Source: Anadara kagoshimensis | Lineage: Eukaryota; Mollusca; Bivalvia; Arcoida; Arcidae | DNA: 64,000 nucleotides | Direction of reading: 5' to 3' | Assembly: GCA_021292105.1 (NCBI GenBank) | Contig: CM037871.1 | Coordinates: forward strand, 19,463,460 to 19,527,459 | Shown: in pieces, positions 12,254 through 24,160 of the stretch | Numbering within the stretch: the stretch's first letter is position 1 | Layout of the letters: the number at the start of each line of letters is the position of its first letter | Translations under genes and position numbers: made by a program | The notes under the pieces: model-generated | What the model saw: the letters and a program-made list of their open reading frames with translations, nothing else | What the model was told of the DNA's origin: nothing | Databases searched by the model: none

Positions 12254-12497
12254 TTGTTCTTTCGCCAAGCACTGGGCATTACGAATGAAAGTCACGGTTC
12301 TTTCGGATGGGAACTTAAAAAAAAACGAGGTCCCGTGTCACGGTGGGCTTGGCACGCTAAAGAACCCTGCTGTATAATGCCATCAGCGCAACCCACATGC
12401 AAAATTTCTGCACCTTCGCCTATAGCTGGCGACGTCTCGATATAAGTAAAATATTTTTGACTGGGATGTTAAACACCATTACTCAACTCTCAACTCT
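12254..12497 (+). mobile_element. SINE S-A, 5'-truncated
   Basis: Body from TTCTTTCGCCAAGCACTGGG through the tail GATATAAGTAAAATATTTTTG ending in ACTCAACTCTCAACTC. The tRNA head is missing. Close in text to 1977-2283 read on the other strand. Confidence 0.85.
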
Positions 12498-12933
12498 TGT
12501 ACCCTGCTTAGTGTTTGCACTTCTCACAGGCTAGTTGCGTACCCATTCGCTAGAAACAGATCATAGTGTGGTACTTCTTTAAGGTTTTCTCTTTTGTCTG
12601 CGGTTTAAATTAAACGGAAGTGTTCAAAAAAAATTCAGATTGTTTTATTTTGTAACTAAATTCTTAGCTTATTATTTTTAATTTGCATTGCTATGGGTGG
12701 GTGTCCAGTTGCCTGCTGAATATTGCAATTTGACCAACTAGATGAACAATGCACCTCCCCCCCCCAAAAAAAAAAAAAAAAAAAAACAAAAAACCTGACA
12801 TAATAAGTAATTTGGCGTTTTCTAAGTTTTAAGTGATGGTGTTGTATTTTGTTTTTGTCTAGTTATGTACGCATCTACCCCACCCCATTTCACCCCACCC
12901 ACACGAAGTCATCTGATCACTCTGTATTAATTG
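12498..12933. other. AT-rich DNA with a C9/A22 tract
   Basis: Homopolymer C then A run at about 12757-12787 and a CCCCACCCC cluster near 12880; nothing else seen. Confidence 0.6.
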
Positions 12934-13498
12934 AAGCACTGTTGCAACTGCTATTGAAATAACGACCACTATTGAAATAATTATTTCAATAGCGGTTGAG
13001 AATGCACTGAAATAACGACCACTATTGAAATAATTTCAATAGCGGTTGGGAATGCACTGAAATCACGACCACTATTGAAATTGGAATAATTATTTCAATA
13101 GCGGTTGTATCTGCACTGAAATAACGACCTCTATTGAAATAATTATTTCAATAGCGGTTGAGGATGCACTGAAATGACGACCACTATTGAAATAATTATT
13201 TCAATAGCGGTTGAGAATGCACTGAAATAACGACCTCTATTGAAATAATTTTTCAATAGCGGTTGAGAATGCACTGAAATAACGACCTCTATTATTTCAA
13301 TAGCGGTTGGGAATGCACTGAAATAACGACCACTATTGAAATTATTTCAATAGCGGTTGAGAATGCACTGAAATAACGACCACTATTGAAATTATTTCAA
13401 TAGCGGTTGGGAATGCACTGAAATAACGACCACTATTGAAATTATTTCAATAGCGGTTGAGAATGCACTGAAATAACGACCTATATTGAAATAATTAT
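12934..13498 (+). repeat. FB-B left array, 53-bp palindromic unit
   Basis: About ten units of the form GCACTGAAATAACGACCACT, then ATTGAAATAATTATTTCAAT, then AGCGGTTGAGAAT. The central AATAATTATT dyad varies in length between units (some lack 4 to 13 bases), as expected for hairpin-prone DNA. Confidence 0.95.
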
Positions 13499-13997
13499 TA
13501 GTCCCCTATCGGTGAAACCGAAAGGGGATTATAGTGATAGTCGATGTCCGTCTGTCAGTCTGTCGGTCTGTCAGTCTGTCCGTCTGTCCGGGCTTGTATC
13601 CGCAACTCCTACCAAACTACTGAAGGGATTTCACTCAAACTTTACAAAATTGATCATCAGGAAGTCCTTTTATGCATATCCAAAGGACGTTGTTGTCGGA
13701 TGTGCGTCTGTCCGTTCAGCCGTCCGTCCGTCCAGAAAGCTTGTATCTGCAACTCCTTCCAAACTACTGAAGGGATTTTACTCAAACTTTACAAAATTGA
13801 TCACCAGAATGTCATTTTTATGCATATCTAAAGGTCGTTATTTTCAGATGTGCGTCCATCCGTTTCATATCACATAACATTCAACATTACTCTTAGAACA
13901 CATTGTACGATCATTATATTATGTACTATGGCAGGGACTGAAATGTCCCTTATCACCGGTTGGGCACTTATAATTGTCTGCAATACTTACTGTAAGC
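13499..13997 (+). mobile_element. Hairpin/CCGT element inserted in the FB-B array
   Basis: It interrupts one 53-bp unit between ..AATTATT and TTCAATAG... It begins with a stem-loop (CCCCTATCGG / CCGAAAGGGG), then GTCTGTCNGTC runs. Two near copies of a body follow: CAACTCCTACCAAACTACTG, GGGATTTCACTCAAACTTTA (about 13603 and 13750). The interrupted unit gives the exact insertion point; insertion in a T run would suit a Helentron/Helitron-like mechanism but does not prove it. The 95- and 121-codon frames are shadows. Confidence 0.75.
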
Positions 13998-14108
13998 TTG
14001 TTTCAATAGCGGTTGAGAATGCACTGAAATAACGACCTCTATTGAAATAATTATTTCAATAGCGGTTGAGGATGCACTGAAATGACGACCACTATTGAAA
14101 TAATTATC
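13998..14108 (+). repeat. FB-B left array, continuation after the insertion
   Basis: Two further 53-bp units resuming exactly with TTTCAATAGCGGTTGAGAAT. Confidence 0.9.
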
Positions 14109-14204
14109 TTTTCGTGAGAATGTGAGGAATAAAAGTCATATTTACCTATTATCATTTCAGTACTCCGGACGCTTAAATTCATTTATCCGGACGATCAAAA
14201 GTTT

Positions 14205-14423
14205 TTTATTTATTTTATTGATTTTCAGACAAGTACTGCCCTGATTAATGTGGCTCCATTGTATATTAGAATGGAGTTTACTTTCACTTATATCGGGGCG
14301 ATCAGTTCTGGGATGGTTGAGGAAACCGGAGTAACCGGAGAAAACCACCAACTTTCTCACCGATTGGGATTCGAACCTAGGCTGTAAGCGGCCCTTTGAT
14401 CCGTAAGCGCGCGCTTTAGACCA
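14205..14423 (-). mobile_element. tRNA-derived SINE, family S-C
   Basis: On the minus strand: A-box-like GTGGTCTAAAGCGCGC (tRNA-Leu/Ser style), B box GGTTCGAATCCC, then a GTTTTCTCCGGTTACTCCGG body and a GATATAAGTGAAA tail. Pieces of the same family lie at 36269, 42867, 49565 and 53040. A pure C run of about 25 at 14424-14448 abuts the head. Confidence 0.7.
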
Positions 14424-14448
14424 CTCCCCCCCCCCCCCCCCCCCCCCA
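14424..14448. repeat. Poly-C tract
   Basis: About 25 uninterrupted C. Similar C tracts occur at 15380-15397 and 25650-25676. Confidence 0.95.
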
Positions 14449-14540
14449 TTGTATATTGGTTTATATAAAAAGAAAGACTAAAAGCTTGAGGAAATGTGAA
14501 AATCAACAAAATAAATGAAAAACTGCTGATGCTGTTTTAA

Positions 14541-14542
<2 letters not shown>

Positions 14543-14602
<60 letters not shown>

Positions 14603-14985
14603 GGTAGAGTTCTCGCTCCGTATCCGGTATTTACGATCCAGTTAATCTCTCTTTCTCTCTCGGTAGAGTGCTCGCTCGTGTGGGAGGTCATGGGTTCAAA
14701 CCATGGGTTGGCCGGTTCTGACCAAGATTTAAAAAAAGTAGAGACTGTTCTTTCGCCAAGCACTTGGTAATTAGAAATGAAAGTCACGGGGTCATTCGGA
14801 TGAGACTTTAAAAACCGAAGCCCAGTTACAAGGTAGGCATGGCACGCAAAAGAACCCTCCATGCACATTTCCCTGAGCGCACTGCAAAGGTCAAAATTTC
14901 TGCCACTTCACCTATAGCTGGTGACGTCTCGATATAAGTAGAATATTCTTGACTGGGACGTAAAACCCATTCAATCAATCTCTTT
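14543..14985 (+). mobile_element. SINE S-A preceded by and split by (TC)n
   Basis: A TC run of about 55 bases leads into CAGTTGGTAGAG (A-box like), then TTTACGATCCAGT and another TC run, and then a second GGTAGAGTGCTCGCT with B box GGTTCAAACC. Body and tail follow (GACGTCTCGATATAAGTAGA ending in CAATCAATC). The GCGATCCAGTAAAT-plus-TC unit occurs again near 15030 and 15070. Confidence 0.75.
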
Positions 14986-16614
14986 CTCTCTCTTTTTCCC
15001 TCTTTCTCTGTACATCAGTGTGTTTTCGATCTAGTAAATCTCTCTCTCTCTCTTTCTCTGCATCGGTGTGTTTGCGATCCAGTAAATAAGATACTAAAAA
15101 GGAACCCTCAAATACTTTTCTTTATTTTAAAAATTGAATACACAAAATTAAGTACAATAATCATCAATAAGATTATTGTCCTTTATAACTTTACATCATA
15201 AAAATACTTCAAATCATTGAAAATCATTACAAATAACTACAAAAGCTTTTTTTAGTGGCTTTAGAATAAGAAAAACTTCGGTCCAAGCAGAGTGTTAGTT
15301 CCTATTTCTCCAAAATATGTTTCGTATTTCATACCAATTGTTACCTGCGGCGCACTGTCTTCACTTGACCCTTTGGTTTGCCCCCCCCCCCCCCCACTTT
15401 CAAATAGGCTGCTACGGGCCTGCTTCCGGATCATCCGGCCTCACTTCCATGCTGGAAGTTCACGTGTACACTTTGTTTTGCCGTTTTCACGTCCAATGGT
15501 TTAATTACACTGGATTAACCCTAATGTATATTGTTGTGTTTATATAAATGCACATATAGACTAGAAAGTTGTTTCTTGAAATTAGTCTAAATATCGCTCT
15601 GCTTAAATTTAAAAATTACGAACTGCAATATGAATCTTAACATGTTCATCTTTTATTTGTATTTTTGTCATATGTAACGTTTTAAAGAAGAAAACTGCAT
15701 TTTATGAATTGTAAGATACACACTTTTCTATCTCGTTCTTTTTAAATGGTTTTACTTTATGAATCCCATTGAATATAGTAATTTATAAATTTTATTTATT
15801 TTTTATTTTTAAAAAGCACTTACCTCTGTTGATCAGTACAAAGTGACTTCTTCTCTTGAAAGCACCCCGTGACTCCCGAGTCTATTTCGATTGGTTAGCG
15901 ATAACAAATGATAAGTAGTGGCACTGAAAAAACTAGTTTTTTCTTCCTTTTCTGTCTCAATGCCTTTGCAGATGAACTTGTCACATACGGTAATATTTTA
16001 ATGTATTGTTTTATTGCCTCCCATCTCTTTTTCAAAATAATGGGAAATACATATTGCAGTGCAGTTTTGATGTATCATTGAAGAAGATTTTAAGTCCTGT
16101 ACTTATGCATTGTATAATTTAGCTCAATGTTATTTTTTAACTTGGGTCTTATATATCAGATCTGAAATATCTTATCATTTTCTTCTCTGAAAAAATTTGC
16201 GGTTAATATGTATGGATTATAGTTCATTATGTTTATAAACTGAATGTTATAGAAAAAAACCATTCTTAAAAATATTTAAACGGATATCTTAATAATAAAA
16301 TCAAAGCACCTTAAACTCGAAAAATGCAGCTGTACATGCAAGGTTTTCGTAATGATTTTGACCAGTATATACTGTTTATAGGAAACAAGCTAATGTATAA
16401 ACTTACCAGTATATACTATACATTAGAGAGGTAAATTACGACTGTTCCTCAACAAATACCTCTTATAACTTTTGTTTTTGGTATGGTAAAATATATTACT
16501 ATTAATTAACGAATAAAATCATATTCACTGGTTGTGCAGTGATAAACATAATCGTCATCGCAAATATATTCAATAGGCGGTTAGGTTATTCGTGTAGAAA
16601 AAAGTTCTTAAGAC
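14986..16614. other. FB-B spacer, nothing recognised
   Basis: TC-rich remnants to about 15090, a poly-C tract at 15380-15397, otherwise AT-rich. The two 70-76-codon frames near 15300-15550 have no recognisable domain. Confidence 0.5.
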
Positions 16615-17125
16615 TATTATTTCAATAGTGGTCGTTACTTCAGTTCTCAACCGCTATTGAAATAATTTCAATAGTGGTCGTTATTTCAGTGCATTCTCAA
16701 CCGCTATTGAAATAATTTCAATAGTGGTCGTTATTTCAGTGCATTCCCAACCGCTAGTGAAATAATAGAGGTCGTTATTTCAGTGCATTCTCAACCGCTA
16801 TTGAAATAATTATTTCAATAGAGGTCGTTATTTCAGTGCATTCTCAACCGCTATTGAAATAATTATTTCAATAGTGGTCGTTATTTCAGTGCATTCTCAA
16901 CCGCTATTGAAATAATTATTTCAATAGAGGTCGTTATTTCAGTGCAGATACAACCGCTATTGAAATTATTATTCCAATTTCAATAGTGGTCGTGATTTCA
17001 GTGCATTCCCAACCGCTATTGAAATTATTTCAATAGTGGTCGTTATTTCAGTGCATTCTCAACCGCTATTGAAATATTATTTCAATAGTGGTCGTTATTT
17101 CAATAGCGGTTGTAACAAAGCACTA
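16615..17125 (-). repeat. FB-B right array, inverted 53-bp units
   Basis: About nine units in opposite orientation to 12934-13498, again with variable central AATAATTATT dyads. One unit (AATTATTATTCCAATTTCAAT) is the complement of the odd unit near 13078-13095, so even unit-level variants are mirrored. Confidence 0.95.
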
Positions 17126-17395
17126 CAAACTGTCTATTTTGATTTGTACAAAGGTTACACATTTTTAAGACTTTTGATAAAAATAACTTAGAACTGAAAA
17201 ATCGACTTGCATTTGACTCTGGCTAAACATGGTTGAAACCGAGGAATAATATGGGTTTGGGGTTTCATTCCTTAAATTACCCGACAGATATACCTTAAAT
17301 TACCTGGCAGAGAAACCACAGTGCTTGTCATTAATTAACACTGACCTAGATATTACCCATTTTGAAAAAAATATATTTTATCATTTTTTAAATTT

Positions 17396-17607
17396 TACTA
17401 CATTTGTGGTAAAATTAATTTGTTACATTTGTGGTAAAATTTTGTTGCTGCATTTGTGGTGAAATTTTGCTACATTTGTGACCAACATTTACTACATATG
17501 TGACAAATCTTACTACATTTGTGGTTCGTTACTACATATGTGACACAATTTTATTACATTTGTGACCGTTACTACATTTGTAGTAGTTACTACATATAGA
17601 GGTCCCA
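17396..17607 (-). repeat. FB-A right arm: TTACTACATTTGTG motif array
   Basis: Complement of the 10377-10530 motif, about ten copies, outer 87 bp almost identical to the left arm. 17126-17395 between the two arrays shows nothing else. Confidence 0.9.
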
Positions 17608-18755
17608 CACCTCCCCACTATACAAGACCTGATTGCCTCGATACACTAAGAGAAAGGATGTTTTAACTGTCTCGGTATACGTGAATAGTTAAGGTTTTAC
17701 AAAGTATTTTAATTAAACCACCATAAATTTTGGTTCATCGGTTGTGACATAGTGGCACAATAAATGCTTATTTGTACGGTGGTTAAAATTAGGAATTGCA
17801 GAAAATATTTTCAGCCTGCCAACGTAAACATTTTACGTGCTCACGTAAAAGATATTTTTCTGCATGGCCTCATTCAGTCACCGTATATTGGTGGAATTTT
17901 AATTTTTATTGTCTTAATACTACATTGGTGCGGATGAGGTAGACTATATGAATACCGGTAACGTGATATTAACCTGGGCCACGTTGTTCGTAGAAACGTT
18001 GCTAAAACGTATAGACTAGTCAACTGTTCTCAAATTTCCTGCAGTATTTTTTCCTTTAATTAAAATAATTTAAAGCTAAAATTGGGTTTAACATTTCGCC
18101 ACACCTTAATATTTGACAGTCCTAAACGTTATGAAAAATTTGCGTTACAAATTCACCGTATAACGTAGTTTTACGGGAATCATCAGCTTATATTTGTCAA
18201 CGTGTAATGATTACAAGTGTACTGTACAAGCGTTATGGGACACCACTTAGTAAAATTGATGACTCTAATATCAATATGAAATCATTAGTTGTTGACTTAA
18301 TGTTTATTTATTATTGTGATGTAATTTTAAGATGGTCTTTATGCATATGATATCACGTACTAATTTTTGAAGTATTATAAAAACAAAAGATTGAATCAAT
18401 AACTCGCATAGTACTATACATTAATTAAAATTTACGCTACTATACAGATGTAACACAAATTACATTGAATTACTTAATGAAAATAGGAAATTAAAAGTAA
18501 TTAAATTGTGTTCATTTAAATGTCATAAAAGACTAATTGATACATGATATCAAGCTCATTAGCATTGGTGTGAAAATTCTGTACGCAGCTTAACTTGATT
18601 TTAATTCCCTTTCATAACTTTGGTTTTCTTGCACTTACAGTTGAATTTTGTTTACAGTAACCATTCCAGGCTTGAAGATAATACTTTGAAAAGAAACAAA
18701 GTAGAGTTAATACTTTGAAAAGGAATAAAGTAGAGTTAATTAGGAGTGATACTGA
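17608..18755. other. AT-rich DNA, nothing recognised
   Basis: No supported feature. Confidence 0.5.
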
Positions 18756-19440
18756 CATCGAACACGACTCCAAGAATACCACATTAAGACATGAATTAAA
18801 GAGTATGGTACAAAGAACAGGACATAGGAACACGACACCAAGCCAGGAATGCAACATCAAGAACATGGCTCCAAGAACACGACACTAATATTCATGTCAC
18901 TAAGAGAACTTGACTAAAACTCATCAGAAAGTACATGGCACCAAGAACACAACAAATCAAGGCACCAAGAACGCATAAAGAACATAACATTAAGAAAATG
19001 ACACAAAGAACACGACACAAAAACATACAAGAACATGACACCAAGAAAATGACACAAAGAACACGACGCAAAAACACACAAGAACATGACACCAAGAAAA
19101 TGACACAAAAACACGACGCAAAAACACACAAGAACACGACACCAAGAAAATGACACAAAGAACACGACGCAAAAACACACAAGAACATGACACCAAGAAA
19201 ATGACACAAAAAACACGACGCAAAAACACACAAGAACACGACACCAAGAAAATGACACAAAAAACACGACGCAAAAAGACACAAGAACATGACACAAAAA
19301 ACACGACACAAAAACATACAAGAACATGGCACTAAGAAAAAAGCTGATTGATAACACAGCAGCAAAGAACTTGACCCCATGAACAGACACCAAGACCAAA
19401 CACCAAAAAAAAAAAAAAAAAAAAAAGACAGCAAGATCAC
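18756..19440. repeat. Minisatellite, 51-bp core unit
   Basis: The core at about 18990-19320 repeats a 51-bp unit (ATGACACAAAGAACACGACG, CAAAAACACACAAGAACATG and on). The outer parts are a looser 13-15-bp CAAGAACACGACACC repeat. Because 51 is divisible by three, long open frames run through it on both strands (up to 250 codons on the minus strand, Phe/Cys/Val/Leu rich). I see no start context, domain or splice signal that makes them genes. Confidence 0.9.
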
Positions 19441-20364
19441 GTCATAAAAACGGCACAATCTTGATTGAAATAAGTAAGTCTTTAGAAACTTTATAGGATT
19501 GTGCAAGAGTGGAACATTTGATATTTGAAATTTTAAATAATAAATAAATAAACGAATGACGATATTGTTGTTAATAAATGTCAATAAATAGCATTTACTG
19601 TATGAACTATCCGTCTCTGTTATAAAGGTAACATCTAAATACAATCTTCAAGTGTTCATGTGTAAATGATCACTAGACTTAAGATTTCAAATTTCAGGTC
19701 AGCCATGAATTACAAATAACTTATTAATATTATAACAACCCAACGGAACAGTGTAAGTACGTCACTCATTTTATCTTTGGTAATTTTCTTATTTATTCTA
19801 TCCATATTCGTTAAATTTCATGAACTTACGTCTCTTGATACTTAGATGATATTCTAGTATAATTAAAAACGCTTTATATACAACCATGAAATATATTATT
19901 CATTTCAAAGTTACGACAGTCATTAAGAAAATAAAGCCAGTTATAATATCTCTCATTAATGAATTCATTATAGTAGGGTCTTTATTACCCTCTCGAGAGC
20001 GAAAGAGGTATACCAGGAAACATTTTTATGTGGAAAAAATATAACATACAAACATCAAACTACTATTTTTATAATTTTCAATAATTCATTTTTTTGTAAT
20101 TTAATTAAAAGTTAGATTTTGAAACTTATGGATGAACAACACGAATTTGATAATATCCGTTTAAAAATACTAATAAAATAACTCGAGTGGGGCAATATCC
20201 ATTTAAAAAAAATAAGTATAACATGAACTTGGCAATAATTAACATTGATTTTTCAATAACCATTTAAAAAATAAAAAATGACATAAATTAAATGAATTCG
20301 CCCATAAAAAATAAAACACGAATTAGACATTTTAAAAAAGTCACTTGTTGCTGAAACATTAATA
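19441..20364. other. AT-rich DNA, nothing recognised
   Basis: No supported feature. Confidence 0.5.
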
Positions 20365-23300
20365 TTTGACTGCAAAAGAGTCAATGTCACCAAAACAGGG
20401 AACAACTAAAGTATGTTCCAAGCAATAAAAAGGAAGAAAGACTGCAAAAAAGCCAATGTCACGAAGAACAGGGAACAACAAAAGTATGCTCCAAGCAATA
20501 AAATGGAAGAAAGACTGCAAATAAGCCAATGTCACCAAGAACAGGGAACAACTAAAGTATGTTCCAAGCAATAAAATGGAAGAAAGACTGCAAAAAAGCC
20601 AATGTCGCCAAGAACAGGGAACAACTAAAGTATGCTCCAAGCAATAAAATGGAAGAAAGACTGCAAATAAGCCAATGTCACCAAGAACAGGGAACAACTA
20701 AAGTATGTTCCAAGCAATAAAATGGAAGAAAGACTGCAAATAAGCCAATGTCACCAAGAACAGGGAACAACTAAAGTATGTTCCAAGCAATAAAAAGGAA
20801 GAAAGACTGCAAAAAGCCAATGTCACGAAGAACAGGGAACAACAAAAGTATGCTCCAAGCAATAAAATGGAAGAAAGACTGCAAATAAGCCAATGTCACC
20901 AAGAACAGGGAACAACTAAAGTATGTTCCAAGCAATAAAATGGAAGAAAGACTGCAAAAAAGCCAATGTCGCCAAGAACAGGGAACAACTTAAGTATGTT
21001 CCAAGCAATAAAATGGAAGAAAGACTGCAAATAAGCCAATGTCACCAAGAACAGGGAACATCTAAAGTATGTTCCAAGCAATAAAATGGAAGAAAGACTG
21101 CAAATAAGCCAATGTCACAAGAACAGGGAACAACTAAAGTATGTTCCAAGCAATAAAATGGAAGAAAGACTGCAAATAAGCCAATGTCACCAAGAACAGG
21201 GAACAACTAAAGTATGTTCCAAGCAATAAAATGGAAGAAAGACTGCAAAAAAGCCAATGTCGCCAAGAACAGGGAACAACTAAAGTATGCTCCAAGCAAT
21301 AAAATGGAAGAAAGACTGCAAATAAGCCAATGTCACCAAGAACAGGGAACAACTAAAGTATGTTCCAAGCAATAAAATGGAAGAAAGACTGCAAATAAGC
21401 CAATGTCACCAAGAACAGGGAACAACTAAAGTATGTTCCAAGCAATAAAAAGGAAGAAAGACTGCAAAAAAGCCAATGTCACGAAGAACAGGGAACAACT
21501 AAAGTATGCTCCAAGCAATAAAATGGAAGAAAGACTGCAAATAAGCCAATGTCACCAAGAACAGGGAACAACTAAAGTATGTTCCAAGCAATAAAATGGA
21601 AGAAAGACTGCAAAAAAGCCAATGTCGCCAAGAACAGGGAACAACTTAAGTATGTTCCAAGCAATAAAATGGAAGAAAGACTGCAAATAAGCCAATGTCA
21701 CCAAGAACAGGGAACAACTAAGTATGTTCCAAGCAATAAAATGGAAGAAAGACTGCAAATAAGCCAATGTCACCAAGAACAGGGAACAACTAAAGTATGT
21801 TCCAAGCAATAAAATGGAAGAAAGACTGCAAAAAAGCCAATGTCGCCAAGAACAGGGAACAACTAAAGTATGTTCCAAGCAATAAAATGGAAGAAAGACT
21901 GCAAATAAGCCATAGTCACAAAGAACAGGGAAAATCTAAAGTTCCAAGCAATAAAATGGAAGAAAGACTGCAATAAGCCAATGTCACCAAGAACAGGGAA
22001 CAACTAAAGTATGCTCCAAGCAATAAAATGGAAGAAAGACTGCAAAAAAGCCAATGTCACCAAGAACAGGGAACAACTAAAGTATGATCCAAGCAATAAA
22101 ATGGAAGAAAGACTGCAAATAAGCCAATGTCACTAAGAACAGAGAACAACAAAAGTTTGTTCCAATGTCACCAAGAACAGGGAACAACTAAAGTATGTTC
22201 CAAGAAATAAAATGGAAGAAAGACTGCAAATAAGCCAATGTCACCAAGAACAGGAAACAGCTAAAGTATGTTCCAAGAAATAAAATGGAAGGGAAGAAAG
22301 ACTGCAAATAAGCCAATGTCACTAAGAACAGGAAACAACTAAAGTATGTTCCAAGAAATAAAATGGAAGAAAGACTGCAAATAAGCCAATGTCACTAAGA
22401 ACAGAGAACAACAAAAGTATGTTCCAAGCAATAAAATGGAAGAAAGACTGCAAATAAGCCAATGTCACCAAGAACAGGGAACAACTAAAGTATGTTCCAA
22501 GCAATAAAATGGAAGAAAGACTGCAAATAAGCCAATTCAACTAAGAACAGAAAACAACAAAAGTATGTTCCAATGCCACCAAGAACAGAGAACAACAAAA
22601 GTATGTTCCAAGCAATAAAATGGAAGAAAGACTGCAAATAAGCCAATGTCACCAAGAACAGGAAACAACAAAAGTATGTTCCAATGTCACCGAGAACAGG
22701 GAACAACTAAAGTATGTTCCAAGCAATAAAATAGAAGAATAACGGCAAATAAGCCAATGTCACCAAGAACAGGAAACAACAAAAGTATGTTCCAATGTCA
22801 CCAAGAACAGAGAACAACAAAAGTATGTTTCCAAGCAATAAAATGGAAGAAAGACTGCAAATAAGCCAATGTCACCAAGAAGGAAACAACAAAAGTATGT
22901 TCCCATGTCACCAAGAACAGGGAACAACTAAAGTATGTTCCAAGCAAGAAAATAGAAGAATAACGGCAAATAAGCCAATGTAACCAAGAACAGGAAACAA
23001 CTAAAGTATGTTCCAAGAAATAAATGGAAGAAAGACTGCAAATAAGCCAATGTCACCAAGAACAGGAAACATCTAAAGTATGTTCCAATGTCACCAAGAA
23101 CAGGGAACAACTAAAGTATGTTCCAAGCAATAAAATGGAAGAAAGACTGCAAATAAGCCAATGTCACCAAGAACAGGAAACAACAAAGTATGTTCCAATG
23201 TCACCAAGAACAGGAAACAACAAAAGTATGTTCCAATGTCACCAAGAACAGGAAAAACAAAAGTATTTCCAATGTCACCAAGAACAGGGAACAACTAAAG

Positions 23301-23905
23301 TATGTTCCAATGTCACCAAGAACAGAGAACAACAAAAGTATGTTCCAAGCAATAAAATGGAAGAAAGACTGCAAATAAGCCAATGTCACCAAGAACAGGA
23401 AACAACAAAGTATGTTCCCATGTCACCAAGAACAGGGAACAACTAAAGTATGTTCCAAGCAATAAAATAGAAGAATAACGGCAAATAAGCCAATGTCACC
23501 AAGAACAGGAAACAACAAAAGTATGTTCCAATGTCACCAAGAACAGGGAACAACTAAAGTATGTTCCAAGCATAAAATAGATGAATAACGTCAAATAAGC
23601 CAATGTCACCAAGAACAGGAAACAACAAAAGTATGTTCCAATGTCACCAAGAACAGGGAACAACTAAAGTATGTTCCAAGCAATAAATAGATGAATAACG
23701 TCAAATAAGCCAATGTCACCAAGAACAGGAAACAACAAAAGTATGTTCCAATGTCACCAAGAACAGGGAACAACTAAAGTATGTTCCAAGCAATAAAATG
23801 GAAGAAAGACTGCAAATAAGCCAATGTCACCAAGAACAGGAAACATCTAAGTATTTTCCTGGCAAAAAATAGAAGAATAACGGCAAATAAGCCAATGTCA
23901 CCAAG
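20365..23905. repeat. Satellite array, 73-bp unit with a 38-bp short form
   Basis: The unit AAGAACAGGGAACAACTAAA, GTATGTTCCAAGCAATAAAA, TGGAAGAAAGACTGCAAATA, AGCCAATGTCACC is 73 bp. Up to about 21900 the units carry variant marks (GTCACG, GTCACC, GTCGCC) that recur in a five-unit order. From about 22140 a 38-bp form lacking the 35 bp between TTCCA and GCCA is interspersed. Since 73 is not a multiple of three, frames rotate through three units and stay open for 60-140 codons by repetition alone, so none is called. Confidence 0.97.
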
Positions 23906-24160
23906 CTACACCCGCCACGTGTGTAATCAAAATTGTGTGATAGCAGCATCGAACTATGGGACGTCAAATATATCCAAAGCAATCCTGGACACAGAGACAT
24001 CAAACTTATCAGCAATACTGTGATGACGGCCATACAACTTTATGAGGGTCTTGAGAAGCCTAGGTTTGCGATATTCCTGGGAAAACAATGTATTTGTAAA
24101 TAGAAGAAAGGGAATTGTAACTGAATAAAACATAAACTTGGTCAAATCAGTGTACATGTA

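Larger units (their letters stand above)
12934..17125. mobile_element. Foldback-like element FB-B, about 4.2 kb
   Basis: A 53-bp repeat array at 12934-13498 and 13998-14108 faces an inverted array at 16615-17125. The outer edges also match as complements (AGCACTGTTGCAACTGCTATT on the left; on the right the complement of AGTGCTTTGTTACAACCGCTA). Each unit is itself palindromic. The 2.5-kb spacer has no transposase frame. It lies entirely between the FB-A arms. Confidence 0.8.
10377..17599. mobile_element. Foldback-like element FB-A, about 7.2 kb between inverted arms
   Basis: The 87 bp at 10377-10463 are the reverse complement of 17513-17599 with two mismatches that I can count. The arms consist of a 14-17-bp motif (CACAAATGTAGTAA) in changing orientation and continue more loosely to about 10530 and about 17396. 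No transposase frame lies between them. The interior holds two further inverted-repeat elements (10772-11436 and 12934-17125), several SINE copies and a hairpin/CCGT element. Whether the whole 7.2 kb moved as one unit, or the arms became separated by later insertions, cannot be settled here; no target duplication was found. Confidence 0.65.

Noticed and set aside
12934-13498. CRISPR-like array
   Set aside because: Units are contiguous palindromic repeats without unique spacers, in eukaryotic DNA.
14503-14868. 121-codon minus-strand frame with (RE)n
   Set aside because: It is the (TC)n run plus the S-A SINE read as protein.
18892-19644. Long minus-strand frames as a membrane or cysteine-rich protein gene
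   Set aside because: They exist because the 51-bp minisatellite unit is divisible by three; no start context, domain or splice signals.
20359-23446. Many 60-140-codon frames in the 73-bp satellite as a repeat protein
   Set aside because: 73 is not divisible by three; the frames are the same unit read in rotating phases and carry deletions and frameshifts between units.
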